Shown: positions 16,075 through 24,784 of the stretch, in pieces
Position numbering within the stretch: the first letter of the stretch is position 1
Layout: each line of letters starts with the position of its first letter
NCBI GenBank assembly: GCA_029975555.1
Contig: JARKOY010000175.1
Location: forward strand, 1-64,000
Reading direction: 5' to 3'
Source of the DNA: Spirochaetia bacterium
Lineage (GTDB): Bacteria; Spirochaetota; Spirochaetia; Treponematales; Rectinemataceae
Length of the DNA stretch: 64,000 nt
Program-made: the position numbers and the translations under genes
The notes under the pieces: model-generated
Databases searched by the model: none
Seen by the model: the letters and a program-made list of their open reading frames with translations, nothing else
Told to the model about the DNA's origin: nothing

Positions 16075-17428
16075 CAATAGCACAGCCGTTGTTCTTTATG
16101 AGATCCCGATACCACCAGGCGCTCGATTTCATTTTCCGTTCCAACGTTCCGTAATCGATATAGACGATGCCGAATCGCTTGCTGAAGCCAAAAGCCCACT
16201 CGAAGTTATCCATCAATGACCATATATAATAGCCATCAAGATTCACGCCCTCTTGGATGCATTTGGCCAGCTGTTCCACATGTTTTGCAAGATAGTCTAT
16301 ACGGTCGTGATCATGTATAGAACCGTCGGCTTGAGGTACGTCATCGAAAGCTGCCCCATTTTCGGTAATATAGATATGCGGATTGTCATAGCGCTCTTTG
16401 ATATCCATCAACATGCGATGGAGTCCCTCGGGGAATATCTCCCAGTCCATGCTAGTATACTTCGAGCCGGATGGTTTGACTTCCTTGTAGCATAGGATGT
16501 CATGATTGTCCGTCGCCGCGATCACTTTTCTGAAATAGAAATTCACGCCTAGGAAGTTGCTTCGGTTAGCGGCGATGGTTTCCATATCTCCATCGTTGAT
16601 TTCAGGAACACCCAGTTTTTCCTTAAAAATACCGAATAGCTTTTCAGGGTATTTCCCAGCAAGGATGGGATCCAGGAACCACCGATTGTGGAATTCATCC
16701 GCCAATTCCGCAGCTTTTTTGTCTTCCCAGGATTCGGTGGCAGGATACATAGGATATAGATTCAGTGCTGGGCCGATTTTGCCAGCTTGGCTGGTTGGCC
16801 AGATTTCCCTATAGCGCTCCACGGCCTTCGCATGAGAAAGAATGAGATGATGGGAAACCTGAACAGCCTTCGAAAGATTAGTCATGCCAGGAGCGTGTCT
16901 TCCGATATAGTGCCCGGCATAGGCGACCACCCAGGGTTCGTTGTGGGTTATCCACAGTTTAACTCTGTCACCGAAAGCCCTAAAGACATAATCCGCATAG
17001 TCCACAAAGCGGCTTATCGTATCTCGGTTCGTCCAGCCGCCAAGATCCTGAAGGGCTTGGGGGAGATCCCAGTGATACAACGTCGCCATCGGTGCGATAT
17101 CGTACTCAAGGAGCTTGTCTATAAGCCTGTTGTAGAAATCGACGCCTTTCCAATTGATCGTGTTTTTTCCAGTGGGGAATATCCTCGGCCAGGCAATTGA
17201 AAAGCGATATGATCTGATGCCGATATCGCGCATCAGCCCGACATCTTCCTCATATCGATGATAGTGGTCGGCGGCGATATCGCCATTCTGGCCTGCATAT
17301 ACTTTCCCAGGAATAGCACAGAAAGTATCCCAAATAGAAAGGCCGCGCCCTTCTTCATGAGCCGCGCCTTCGATCTGATACGAGGACGTCGCTGCTCCCC
17401 ATACAAAGTTTTCTGGAAACTCCACCAT
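16055..17428 (-). CDS. GH1 beta-glycosidase (beta-glucosidase/beta-mannosidase type)
   Basis: A 457-residue cytoplasmic (beta/alpha)8 hydrolase that releases monosaccharides from the non-reducing end of imported beta-glycosides. The N-terminal signature FVWGAATSSYQIEGA is present, with acid/base Glu164 in THNEPW and nucleophile Glu356 in ITENGA. WSLMDNFEWAFGFSKRFG completes the sugar-binding site. No signal peptide is seen. Last gene of the leftward operon, 11 bp after GH130. Beside GH130 a beta-mannoside or beta-1,4-linked oligosaccharide substrate is plausible; beta-glucosidase activity is the family default. Confidence 0.95.
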   Translation of the reverse strand: MVEFPENFVWGAATSSYQIEGAAHEEGRGLSIWDTFCAIPGKVYAGQNGDIAADHYHRYEEDVGLMRDIGIRSYRFSIAWPRIFPTGKNTINWKGVDFYNRLIDKLLEYDIAPMATLYHWDLPQALQDLGGWTNRDTISRFVDYADYVFRAFGDRVKLWITHNEPWVVAYAGHYIGRHAPGMTNLSKAVQVSHHLILSHAKAVERYREIWPTSQAGKIGPALNLYPMYPATESWEDKKAAELADEFHNRWFLDPILAGKYPEKLFGIFKEKLGVPEINDGDMETIAANRSNFLGVNFYFRKVIAATDNHDILCYKEVKPSGSKYTSMDWEIFPEGLHRMLMDIKERYDNPHIYITENGAAFDDVPQADGSIHDHDRIDYLAKHVEQLAKCIQEGVNLDGYYIWSLMDNFEWAFGFSKRFGIVYIDYGTLERKMKSSAWWYRDLIKNNGCAIASRNHP

Positions 17429-17439
17429 GTATCTCTCCT

Positions 17440-18480
17440 TCAGGGGGATGTCGCGATTATATGATCCAGCAGCTCATTAAGCGGAACAGTGGCTAGCCCA
17501 ATGGACGTGTCGCAGCAGCCATAGTAAATCCACAGAAGGTCGTTCACTACTACAGCGCCTGTGGGGAATATGACATTAGGAATGAACGCGCCAAATTTTT
17601 CATAGTACGCTTCCGGTTCCATAATAAAATCAGGAGCTCTAGCGATAACTTTTTCTGGCTTTTCAAGATCCAGGATCATCGCGCCCATGCGGTAGATCAC
17701 TCTTCGCGTTGCAGGGTTGGCATTTTCTACACCATGATAAAGCACGAGCCAGCCTAAGTCTGTGCGGATGGGCGGTGCGGCACCACCAATACGATTGTCT
17801 TCCCATGGATATTCCGGCTGAATGACTACCTGCGGTTCGCTCCAATTCTTCAGATCGTCGGAATATGAAATACGAATGGAAGGATGCTCCTCGCTGTGTC
17901 CTGTGGATAGATCGACGTAACCTATGGGCCTTCGCAGCAGAGCGAATTTACCGTTTATCTTTTCGGGGAAAAGAATGACATCTCGATCGTCCAGTTCGGG
18001 GGGGGTTGCCCATCCAAAGAAGTCCCAATGGATCTTATCTTTGGAAATGGCGATGCCGGAACGCGTTTGGTTTTTGTCGGTAGAGGGATCGAAACCTGGA
18101 AAGTCCCCCTGTGAAGCATCAGGAACGCCTAGCCCGGTCGGGTAAATATTCCATGCGAAACGCCTGAAAGCGAAGGTCATATAATAGGTATCGCCGATCT
18201 TAACGACACGGGGGTCCTGGACGCTGCCGTATTTATAGCCGATCATTTCCGGGCTGAGCACGGGCTTGTCCGATAGATGGGTAAAATGCACGCCATCGTC
18301 GCTCTCCAGAAGACCAACATAGCAGTGGTGGGGCCTCATAGAGCCGGCGGCACGCTCGAACAGATAGAATTTTTCATTTTCATATATCACGGCTGGGTTG
18401 TAGGAGTTGCTCATTCTCCAATCCCATTTGCCGGGCCAGATTATAGGATTTTCTGGGCAACGCTTTATATTCAACGCCAC
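17440..18480 (-). CDS. GH130 beta-mannoside phosphorylase
   Basis: A 346-residue five-bladed beta-propeller enzyme of family GH130, which uses phosphate to split beta-mannosidic bonds and saves ATP by making mannose 1-phosphate. The SVQDPRVV segment supplies the expected general acid Asp89, and LYHGVENANP is the conserved phosphate/sugar-site region. Start is GTG, with AAAGGGAGG nine bases upstream. Subfamily (mannosyl-glucose, manno-oligosaccharide or mannosyl-GlcNAc) cannot be fixed by eye. It sits between the transporter permease and GH1 genes. Confidence 0.88.
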   Translation of the reverse strand: MALNIKRCPENPIIWPGKWDWRMSNSYNPAVIYENEKFYLFERAAGSMRPHHCYVGLLESDDGVHFTHLSDKPVLSPEMIGYKYGSVQDPRVVKIGDTYYMTFAFRRFAWNIYPTGLGVPDASQGDFPGFDPSTDKNQTRSGIAISKDKIHWDFFGWATPPELDDRDVILFPEKINGKFALLRRPIGYVDLSTGHSEEHPSIRISYSDDLKNWSEPQVVIQPEYPWEDNRIGGAAPPIRTDLGWLVLYHGVENANPATRRVIYRMGAMILDLEKPEKVIARAPDFIMEPEAYYEKFGAFIPNVIFPTGAVVVNDLLWIYYGCCDTSIGLATVPLNELLDHIIATSP

Positions 18481-18531
18481 AACAAAACCTCCCTTTCTTG
18501 AATATGAATATACGTGAATAATTGGCGGACA

Positions 18532-19404
18532 TCAGCTTTTGACCGCCCCGTCGGTCATACCATTGATTATTTGATCCTGAAGGATCAGGTAGATGATCAT
18601 AAGCGGAAGCGAGGCGATCACCATTGCAGCCATCAACTGGGAATAGTCCGTGCTGTACGCACCAATGAAATTATAGAGGCCCAGCGGAAGGGTCTTTTTG
18701 GAGTCTTTCGAGATAAAGATGAGAGCCAAGGAGAACTCTTTCCAATTGGTGAGGAAATTCAAAATTGAGACAGTGGCGATGGCGGGAGAACTAAGTGGAA
18801 AGACAATCTGGGCGAAAATCCGTTTCATCGAAGCTCCGTCTAGTACTGCTGCCTCGATGATGGAATCAGGCAATGAACGGATAAAACTTTCCAGAATAAA
18901 AATAGACATCGGCAGACAGAAAGCCGTATACGATAGAATCATCGACAAAAGCTTATCCAAAAGACCTAAGATTTTCATTTGCAGAAAGAGCGGTACCAGG
19001 ACCGTCTGCATAGGAATCAACATTCCGACAATAAAAATCGAATAAATGAAGCCGCGCATTCCAAATTTAAACTTGGATAGGATGAAGGCAGCGGGAGCCG
19101 CGACCAACGTGGTGAGAATAACGGCCGCCACCGATACGATGACGCTGTTTAGAAAATAAACATCGATCTTGGCTGTTTTCCATGCCTTGATGTAATTCTC
19201 GAAATGCAACCGGGTAGGCAGGGAAAAAGTATTCATCATGACTTCCTGGTTGCTCTTCAGTGATGTATAGAACATCCAGAAGACAGGAAAGAAGGTAATG
19301 AATCCGAACATTATAAGAAATAGATACTTCACCGGTTTCTTTGCTCTAGTCCCGATCGTAAATGACATAGACCGCAAAAATTCTATATTTGTCTGCTTCT
19401 TCAT
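18532..19404 (-). CDS. Carbohydrate ABC transporter permease, MalG type (CUT1)
   Basis: A 290-residue inner-membrane permease with six helices. The EAA loop (EAAVLDGASMKRIFAQIVFP, about residues 190-209) docks an ATPase. The C-terminal region LILQDQIINGMTDGAVKS is typical of the MalG group. The frame is open much further upstream, but that part overlaps the other permease. ATG 19404 is chosen for AGGG six bases before it, with 19410 as the alternative. No ATPase gene is in the operon, so an MsmK-like shared ATPase elsewhere is expected. Confidence 0.93.
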   Translation of the reverse strand: MKKQTNIEFLRSMSFTIGTRAKKPVKYLFLIMFGFITFFPVFWMFYTSLKSNQEVMMNTFSLPTRLHFENYIKAWKTAKIDVYFLNSVIVSVAAVILTTLVAAPAAFILSKFKFGMRGFIYSIFIVGMLIPMQTVLVPLFLQMKILGLLDKLLSMILSYTAFCLPMSIFILESFIRSLPDSIIEAAVLDGASMKRIFAQIVFPLSSPAIATVSILNFLTNWKEFSLALIFISKDSKKTLPLGLYNFIGAYSTDYSQLMAAMVIASLPLMIIYLILQDQIINGMTDGAVKS

Positions 19405-19412
19405 GCTCATCC

Positions 19413-20294
19413 CTATAGATCGGCCGACTTGCGCGACATGAGAGCTCGACTTCCGATAATTAGCGTGAAGCTGAGCACGAAAATAACAAGGGAAACCGCG
19501 CTTCCATACCCATATTTGTAGGTTTCGAAGGTTTTGTTGTACATATAAATTGCCATGAGATCCGTGGAATGTGCTGGCCCTCCCTGGGTCATTGTGAAGA
19601 CGAGGTCGAAGGTTTTCATCCCTCCGGCAATACAAAGCACTACACTTGCCATGATGCTGCTCCATATCATTGGGAGCGTGATGTGGAACAATTTTGTGAG
19701 GCCGCCGGCTCCATCGAGCTCGGCTGATTCGAATACTTCCTTCGGAATATTCTGCAGGGCTGCCATCAAGATGATCATGTAGAGCCCGAAAAACTGCCAT
19801 ATGATGACGAAACCTACTGAGTAGAGCGCCAGGCCCGACTCGCCGAGCCAATCGTGCGCCAGAGAACCAAGGCCGATATTTTTCAGTAGATTGTTGACAA
19901 TTCCAACCTGCGAATTCAATATGGTCGACCAAAGTAAACCTACTACGACGGTGGAAAGGATCATCGGCATAAAAAATATGAATCTGAAAAATTTCGCCCC
20001 TCTGAACTTGTCATTAAGCAAAACAGCAAGCACAAGCCCGAGCGGAATTTGTCCAAAGACGGAAATCACAACGATGAAAATATTGTTACGAAAAGCATGC
20101 CAAAACACTTTATCGCTCAATACGGCCTTGAAATTTGCCAAGCCAACATAAATAGGCCTGCTTAGGCCATTCCAGTCATAGAAACCGTAAAAAAAGGAGC
20201 GAATTATTGGATATACGACAAAAAAAATAAAAAGCGAGAGCGCAGGGAAAAGTCCAAGGAAAATATACTTTTTATTTTTGAAAATCAAATCCAT
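19413..20294 (-). CDS. Carbohydrate ABC transporter permease, MalF type (CUT1)
   Basis: A 293-residue permease with six predicted helices, opening with FLGLFPALSLFIFFVVYPII and carrying the EAA-type loop ESAELDGAGGLTKLFHITLP near residue 190. It forms the heterodimeric channel with the MalG-type protein encoded 8 bp downstream. The binding-protein gene lies 137 bp upstream across two strong stem-loops. Confidence 0.94.
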   Translation of the reverse strand: MDLIFKNKKYIFLGLFPALSLFIFFVVYPIIRSFFYGFYDWNGLSRPIYVGLANFKAVLSDKVFWHAFRNNIFIVVISVFGQIPLGLVLAVLLNDKFRGAKFFRFIFFMPMILSTVVVGLLWSTILNSQVGIVNNLLKNIGLGSLAHDWLGESGLALYSVGFVIIWQFFGLYMIILMAALQNIPKEVFESAELDGAGGLTKLFHITLPMIWSSIMASVVLCIAGGMKTFDLVFTMTQGGPAHSTDLMAIYMYNKTFETYKYGYGSAVSLVIFVLSFTLIIGSRALMSRKSADL

Positions 20295-20320
20295 ATGAAA
20301 GCCCCTTCATTAATCAAGAA

Positions 20321-20413
20321 GACATTCTAGAAAATTCCAGAATGTCCTCTTGCCCAATTCAATCAGAAATCAGGCCATTGAGCACGATTTAATATTGACA
20401 TCGTGCCCAATGG
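20321..20413 (-). terminator. Two stem-loops between binding-protein and permease genes
   Basis: First hairpin: GACATTCT (20321-20328) pairs with AGAATGTC (20339-20346). Second: CCATTG-A-GCACGAT (20375-20388) pairs with ATCGTGC-C-CAATGG (20400-20413). Both lie just after the binding-protein stop and before the permease start. Neither has a long T-run on the transcribed side, so partial termination or protection of the upstream mRNA end fits best. Confidence 0.6.
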
Positions 20414-20431
20414 TCATCTATACGTCACATC

Positions 20432-21703
20432 TTACTTCAGTGTGGCCTGCATCTGGTTTGCGATGTCGATCGGCTTTGCTTGGCCGATCATAACAGCCTG
20501 AAGGCCATCATTGATAATGGAAGTCAACTCAGAATTGAGCGCAGAATCGTATACAGTGATGAGAGGGTGTTCTTCTATGAGGGTCAGCATCTTAGCATAC
20601 AGCGGGTTAATAGTTTTTCGGTCGATGGGGATACTCTTGAAGGATATGGGGATGTAGTATTTCGGAAACAATCTCTGAGACTCTTCGCCGGAGATGAACA
20701 TAATGAACTTGCCGATCGCTTCTTTCTGTGCAGGGCTGGCTTTGGCATTGATGGCGATACCTGTGCCGGAAACGCCGCTCATAACTTTGGGATCTCCTTT
20801 CCCGCCGAAATCAGGAAACACTGCAAGCTCAGTGTTGTCCAGTACCGACTGGGGAGCGTTGGCGATCATGTCAGAAAGAGCCCACGAACCGTCGATCATC
20901 ATCGCGGCTTCGCCCTTGTAGTAATAGCGACGCATCTGGACATTGTCGATTGTGTTGTAGTCTTTATTAAAAGCACCGAGATCGTTCAGCTCTTTCATAA
21001 TATTGAGCGCTTGGATAAAAGGCGCATCAGTAAATTTGGCGTTGTTCTTTTTGGCGAGAACATCATTAAGCCATTGGGATCCAGTCATACGATTGGCGAG
21101 GCAGCTAAAAATAGTCGACTGGGCGGGCCAGAGAGGTTTGTTCCCGAACGCTATAGGAATGATACCGTTTTTGTTGAATACTTGGATGGCGTCCTTCAGT
21201 TCAGCATACGTTGTGGGGAATTTCACATTGTATTTCGCGAAAATTGCCTTGTTGTAATAGATCACTGATGTAAGGGAAACGCCCAGGCCAGCGGAGTACG
21301 TTTTCCCTTTAACAGTGAATTCATCGAGCGCTCTAGGGCTGAACGCATTTTTCCATACGGGGTTTTTATCCAACAAATTATTAATATCGGCGAGCAACCC
21401 AGCGTTGGCGAACTCGATGCACATAGCGTTTGGCCAGATGACGAAAGCATCGGGGAGGGAACCTGCAGCGGCCATCGTCTTCAGCTTGGTCTGATACTGA
21501 TCACGGGGAATCTGTTGCTCATCAATTACGATATCGGGGTTCGCTTTGGCAAATGCAGCCAGACGATCAGCCATAAATTCGGCGCGTTGGTCAGCTCCTA
21601 CATAGGAATGCCAGAGTGTGAATTTAACTTTTGAATCCGCGCTAACAGCGGATCCAAAAACTACGGCAAAAAGGCAGAATAACCAGAGAAAACGCTTAAA
21701 CAT
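20432..21703 (-). CDS. Extracellular sugar-binding protein (CUT1)
   Basis: A 423-residue periplasmic receptor of the SBP_bac_1 family. The signal peptide MFKRFLWLFCLFAVVFGSAV ends at SA-DSK and has no lipobox cysteine, suggesting a free periplasmic protein. The mature part starts KVKFTLWHSYVG and shows ADINNLLDKNPVW and EGYG/AAMMIDGSWALSD-type family blocks. TAGGAGGTAAT precedes the ATG. First gene of the leftward operon SBP-MalF-MalG-GH130-GH1, likely controlled by the YesM/YesN pair at the other end. Confidence 0.93.
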   Translation of the reverse strand: MFKRFLWLFCLFAVVFGSAVSADSKVKFTLWHSYVGADQRAEFMADRLAAFAKANPDIVIDEQQIPRDQYQTKLKTMAAAGSLPDAFVIWPNAMCIEFANAGLLADINNLLDKNPVWKNAFSPRALDEFTVKGKTYSAGLGVSLTSVIYYNKAIFAKYNVKFPTTYAELKDAIQVFNKNGIIPIAFGNKPLWPAQSTIFSCLANRMTGSQWLNDVLAKKNNAKFTDAPFIQALNIMKELNDLGAFNKDYNTIDNVQMRRYYYKGEAAMMIDGSWALSDMIANAPQSVLDNTELAVFPDFGGKGDPKVMSGVSGTGIAINAKASPAQKEAIGKFIMFISGEESQRLFPKYYIPISFKSIPIDRKTINPLYAKMLTLIEEHPLITVYDSALNSELTSIINDGLQAVMIGQAKPIDIANQMQATLK

Positions 21704-21856
21704 ATTACCTCCTACTCAATCGTTAAACATCTCTTAACTCAGGACCAAGCCTGAGCTTATGCGCTGTTAATATCTTCTCTGCAACATTTCTTTTCGAATA
21801 TACTTTCTTCTTAAAAGAACTGGTTAAAAGGTTAACATTAGAAAGCAGAGAGCAAA

Positions 21857-21895
21857 ATCTTAAATTCTTAGATTAGTATCTAAAATTCTTAGATT
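21857..21895. promoter_or_regulatory. Paired palindromic operators upstream of mannoside transporter
   Basis: Two near-identical 18-bp sites, ATCTTAAATTCTTAGATT (21857-21874) and ATCTAAAATTCTTAGATT (21878-21895), are 21 bp apart start-to-start, two helical turns. The second contains the perfect inverted repeat ATCTAA-N5-TTAGAT. They lie about 155 bp upstream of the binding-protein gene, a fitting place for activator dimers such as the YesN-type regulator. Factor identity is inferred from context only. Confidence 0.55.
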
Positions 21896-22237
21896 CGCTT
21901 TTGAGGATATTCATGAGGATCAGGAATCAGTTCCCGAATCCCTGAATTTTTCCACGCTCCAGGGTTGTTCATGAGGACGGCGAGCGAGGTACGGTAATCG
22001 CAACTGTCACTCCGCCGTTCCCCGAACACACGGCTATGACGAACAATAAGGCGTTTATGCTCGTCGACTATGTCGATCGAATGCGCACGTATAGCGACAA
22101 GCATTTCTTGGCCTGCATACTCAGGGCTCGTCGAGTAGTAGTGGCGGGAATCGATCCCCGGTCTTCTGAAAGCCATATATCTATGAACGGTTTAAACGAA
22201 TCCAGGACTGTTCCCTGATACTTTGTAGTTGGGGCAT
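21889..22237 (-). pseudogene. Internally deleted IS21-family istA transposase
   Basis: Two pieces of one transposase survive. A start with good RBS (AGAAGGTGATC) at 22237 reads MPQLQSIREQSWIRLNRS and stops at 22181. From 22176 another frame reads the C-terminal part: HYYSTSPEYAGQEMLVAIRA, then VRHSRVFGERRSD, NNPGAWKNSGIREL, ending at 21889. HYYSxPxEYAGQ and PGAWxNSxxRE are typical of IstA C-termini. The central DDE catalytic part and istB are missing, so the element cannot move by itself. Confidence 0.6.
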
Positions 22238-22336
22238 GTTGATCACCTTCTTTGATCCTCCCTTGTCGTTGTTGGTCCTTCGATGAAGGGATTCTGGATT
22301 ACCAGGAGCTACTGTTCAACTGCCCATGGTTTTTCT

Positions 22337-22405
22337 AGGGAATTCCCGGTGATAACACCAGGGAAATCTAGGTGATATTTTCAGGGATTTTTAGTTTATA
22401 ATACA
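22337..22405. repeat. Three 23-bp imperfect tandem repeats
   Basis: Copies begin at 22337, 22360 and 22383, each starting AGGGA: copy 1 AGGGAATTCCCGGTGATAAC, copy 2 AGGGAAATCTAGGTGATATT, copy 3 AGGGATTTTTAGTTTATAAT (first 20 bases given). The period is exactly 23 bp. They lie about 100 bp upstream of the istA start, where IS21-type elements carry multiple terminal repeats, so they are probably the left end of that element. The stretch 22238-22336 between them holds no gene that I can see. Confidence 0.5.
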
Positions 22406-22425
22406 CAGGAAAAACACCCCCTTCC

Positions 22426-22740
22426 CTACAGTATGCGGACCAACACCATGTAGAGGGCCGTGCCGCCAACGATCGACAGGAGCACGTTGCGCTTCCAGAA
22501 GTGGAGGAGCGCGGTCGCGGCGCCCGCGACGAGGGCGGGGATGCCGAAGGGCGCCGCCCTGTAATCGATATCCTTGTACGAGGCAAAGACGAGGATGGCC
22601 ATGACGACCGGAGGCATGTACTTCTGCAGAAAGCCGAGGATGGACGGAGGCTGGCGCTTCGCGAAGAAGAGAAAGGGGACTGCGCGCGTGAAATAGGTGA
22701 TGGCCGTCATCACCGCAACGGCGAGGAGAATATAGCTCAT
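22426..22740 (-). CDS. azlD: Branched-chain amino acid export subunit AzlD
   Basis: A 104-residue, four-helix membrane protein of the AzlD/LIV-E small-subunit family, with AITYFTRAVPFLFFAKR near residue 14 and YMPPVVMAILVF near residue 41. It partners AzlC to export branched-chain amino acids or analogues. Its ATG overlaps the azlC stop (ATGA), so it is translationally coupled. Length is normal. Confidence 0.92.
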   Translation of the reverse strand: MSYILLAVAVMTAITYFTRAVPFLFFAKRQPPSILGFLQKYMPPVVMAILVFASYKDIDYRAAPFGIPALVAGAATALLHFWKRNVLLSIVGGTALYMVLVRIL

Positions 22741-23483
22741 GCGCTGCCCCCACTGTCAGGTCGGCGGGCCCCGGCACGCTGCTCGATCTTCCCCCGGAGG
22801 AGCGCGAGGATGCCGGTGGCGACGGCGAGGGCGACGAGCAGGAAATTGCGGGGGCTCACGAAGAGCGCGACGACGCAGGCGAGGATTGCGGCGAGGTAGG
22901 GCTCCCACTGTTTCACCGCACGGATCTGCTCGACCAGAAGCACGATGAACAGCGCGGTGAGCGCAAAATCCAGTCCCGTGGTATCGAGCGTGAGGGCTGA
23001 ACCCACGAGACTGCCCGCCGTGCAGCCCAGGACCCAGTACGACTGATTCAGCGCGGTGATTGCCGCAAAGAACTTGGTCTCGTCGACATGGGGCGGCGCC
23101 TTGACGGTCGTCAAGAGTCCATAGGTTTCGTCCGTGAGGCCAAAGATGAGGTAGGGCTTCCACTTCCCCGCGCTGCGGAAGGGGCCCAGCAGCGACAGTC
23201 CGTAGACCGCGTGCCGGCCGTTCAAGAGCAAGGTGAGGAGGGCAATCTCAAAGAGGCCCGCCCCGCGCTGCAGAAGCCCTATGGCCATGAACTGTGCGGC
23301 CCCCGCAAAGATGAAGACCGCCATCACCGGGGACAGCCACCACGGCAGGCCGGCGGCCACGAGCGTGAGGCCGAAGGCGAGCCCGAGCGTGGTATAGCCC
23401 AGGAGCACGGGGATGCTCGCCCTGAATGCGACAGGGAGTACAAGGCGCCATTCGCGGCCGGGGCGAAAATGAGTGTCCTGCAT
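22737..23483 (-). CDS. azlC: Branched-chain amino acid export subunit AzlC
   Basis: A 248-residue membrane protein of the AzlC family. The motifs ASIPVLLGYTTLGLAFG, FAGAAQFMAIGLL and LNGRHAVYGLSL, then LTDETYGLL, are in the family order. The start at ATG 23483 follows GAGAGAA and matches the family N-terminus. The much longer open frame upstream lacks similarity. Transcribed before azlD with a 4-bp overlap. No Lrp-type regulator is adjacent; the upstream 210 bp hold nothing else that I can support. Confidence 0.92.
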   Translation of the reverse strand: MQDTHFRPGREWRLVLPVAFRASIPVLLGYTTLGLAFGLTLVAAGLPWWLSPVMAVFIFAGAAQFMAIGLLQRGAGLFEIALLTLLLNGRHAVYGLSLLGPFRSAGKWKPYLIFGLTDETYGLLTTVKAPPHVDETKFFAAITALNQSYWVLGCTAGSLVGSALTLDTTGLDFALTALFIVLLVEQIRAVKQWEPYLAAILACVVALFVSPRNFLLVALAVATGILALLRGKIEQRAGARRPDSGGSA

Positions 23484-23693
23484 GATTCTCTCTACAATAT
23501 CGCAAAGCTTCGCAGTGATAAAAGAGCCTCCAGGGGGCCCGCCGGTTTTGCGGGGGTGCCGCTGCCAGCGCACCGCCTTCAGGGCTTTCTTCTTGCGTCG
23601 TACCCAAGGTTGAGAGCACCCATCGGGTCTTTCCCCTGCCCATGGCGGCCCCCCATACTTCCGATGTAGTATGCAAGGTGGAGGAACAAACGC

Positions 23694-23981
23694 ATGAAAT
23701 CGAAAGTCATTGCGATAGTGCTGGCGCTGTGCATGCTCGTCCTGCTCTCGTCGTGTCTGCCCGGAGACGGGAAAAACACGCCGGAAAGACGGGCCAATTT
23801 CCTCACTGGCATCTGGCACGGATGGATCGCCCCGATTTCCCTCATAATAGGCATCTTCGACCACAACATACGAATCTACGAGACCAACAACACCGGCTGG
23901 TGGTACGATCTCGGGTTCTATATGGCGGTCATCTCGGGCTTCGGAGGTCTCGCGCTCTCCCGCCGCAGAAAAAGAGACTAA
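23694..23981 (+). CDS. Small conserved exported/membrane protein
   Basis: 95 residues. A signal sequence ends in a lipobox-like LLSSC (Cys20), followed by FLTGIWHGWIAPISLIIGIF near residue 36, a YETNNTGWWYDLGFYMAV segment and a final hydrophobic stretch before RRRKRD. Similar small proteins with GxWHGxIAPxxxI and NNxGWYxxGF patterns are widespread in bacteria, without known function. It could be a small lipoprotein with two additional membrane helices. GGTGGAGGAAC precedes the ATG. It is flanked by oppositely oriented genes, so it is probably monocistronic. Confidence 0.75.
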   Translation: MKSKVIAIVLALCMLVLLSSCLPGDGKNTPERRANFLTGIWHGWIAPISLIIGIFDHNIRIYETNNTGWWYDLGFYMAVISGFGGLALSRRRKRD

Positions 23982-24169
23982 AGAAAAAGCTCTCGGAGAC
24001 GATGGGCCCATCCGGTGCAGGGCCCAGCATGGCTGTCAGGCAGGGCGCACTCTGAGACGCAGCGCTCAAGCGTGTCAGATGCGGCCGCCCTGCCAGGTGG
24101 GGCGCGCCATGAGGCCCTCAGATGCAGCGTTCGCCCCTGCCCGATAGAGCCGCCCTGGCTCCTCCCTCT

Positions 24170-24760
24170 TCAGTGCGCCTTTGATGGCTCTTCGACCTGC
24201 AGCATCGCCAAAAGCCGCTCCGCTGCCAGACTCCGAAGGCTCGCCTCCACGGCGAGCTTCAGGGCCAGCGTGCGGAGTTTTGCGTCATCGATGGACGGCA
24301 CACCATCTGCGGCTGCCCCTTCCGCTCCCTCGAGGCCGAGGCCAGCGCGTATCTCCTGGGCCGTGGAGCGCCCGCATTCGGTGAGAGCCGCCCTGAAGCT
24401 GTCGTAGAACGCACGGGACGAGCCCTCACTGGAGACATCTGCCAAAAGCAGGCCCATGTCCTGGACCGAGAGGGCTTTCTTCAGCGTGAAGACCGCAAGC
24501 AGGAGGGCGATGTGCTCCTGATTGTATTTCTTGCTCTCGGCCCGTGGAATTATCTTTGCTTTTGCGTAATTATTTATCATGGATGGGGTTATACCTCGCT
24601 CTTTTTCCACAGAGAAGAGCGGCCCCAGCTGGCGCTCGAGGTAGCCGGTGACCTGGTCCATGTACAGGCCGATATCGGGCAGCTGGTCCCACGCCGGGGG
24701 CCTGCCAGCCAGGAGCGCGTCGAGGTACTGTTCAAATGCCTTATATGCCGTTTCTTTCAT
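24170..24760 (-). CDS. DUF1836 domain protein (MerR-like regulator)
   Basis: A 196-residue protein matching DUF1836. LPDIGLYMDQVTGYLERQL (residues 27-45), TPSMINNYAKAKIIPRAESK (58-77) and YNQEHIALLLAVFTLKKALS (79-98) form a winged-helix MerR-like unit that binds DNA in this family's proposed role. It is divergent from the SGNH hydrolase across an AT-rich promoter region and may control it or itself. No ligand domain is recognisable in the C-terminal half. Confidence 0.8.
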   Translation of the reverse strand: MKETAYKAFEQYLDALLAGRPPAWDQLPDIGLYMDQVTGYLERQLGPLFSVEKERGITPSMINNYAKAKIIPRAESKKYNQEHIALLLAVFTLKKALSVQDMGLLLADVSSEGSSRAFYDSFRAALTECGRSTAQEIRAGLGLEGAEGAAADGVPSIDDAKLRTLALKLAVEASLRSLAAERLLAMLQVEEPSKAH

Positions 24761-24784
24761 ACACGGATCTCCGACCAGATATAA

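Noticed and set aside
18532-19932. Single 466-residue permease gene
   Set aside because: The first about 176 codons overlap the MalF-type gene in another frame and show no similarity; the MalG-type protein starts at 19404.
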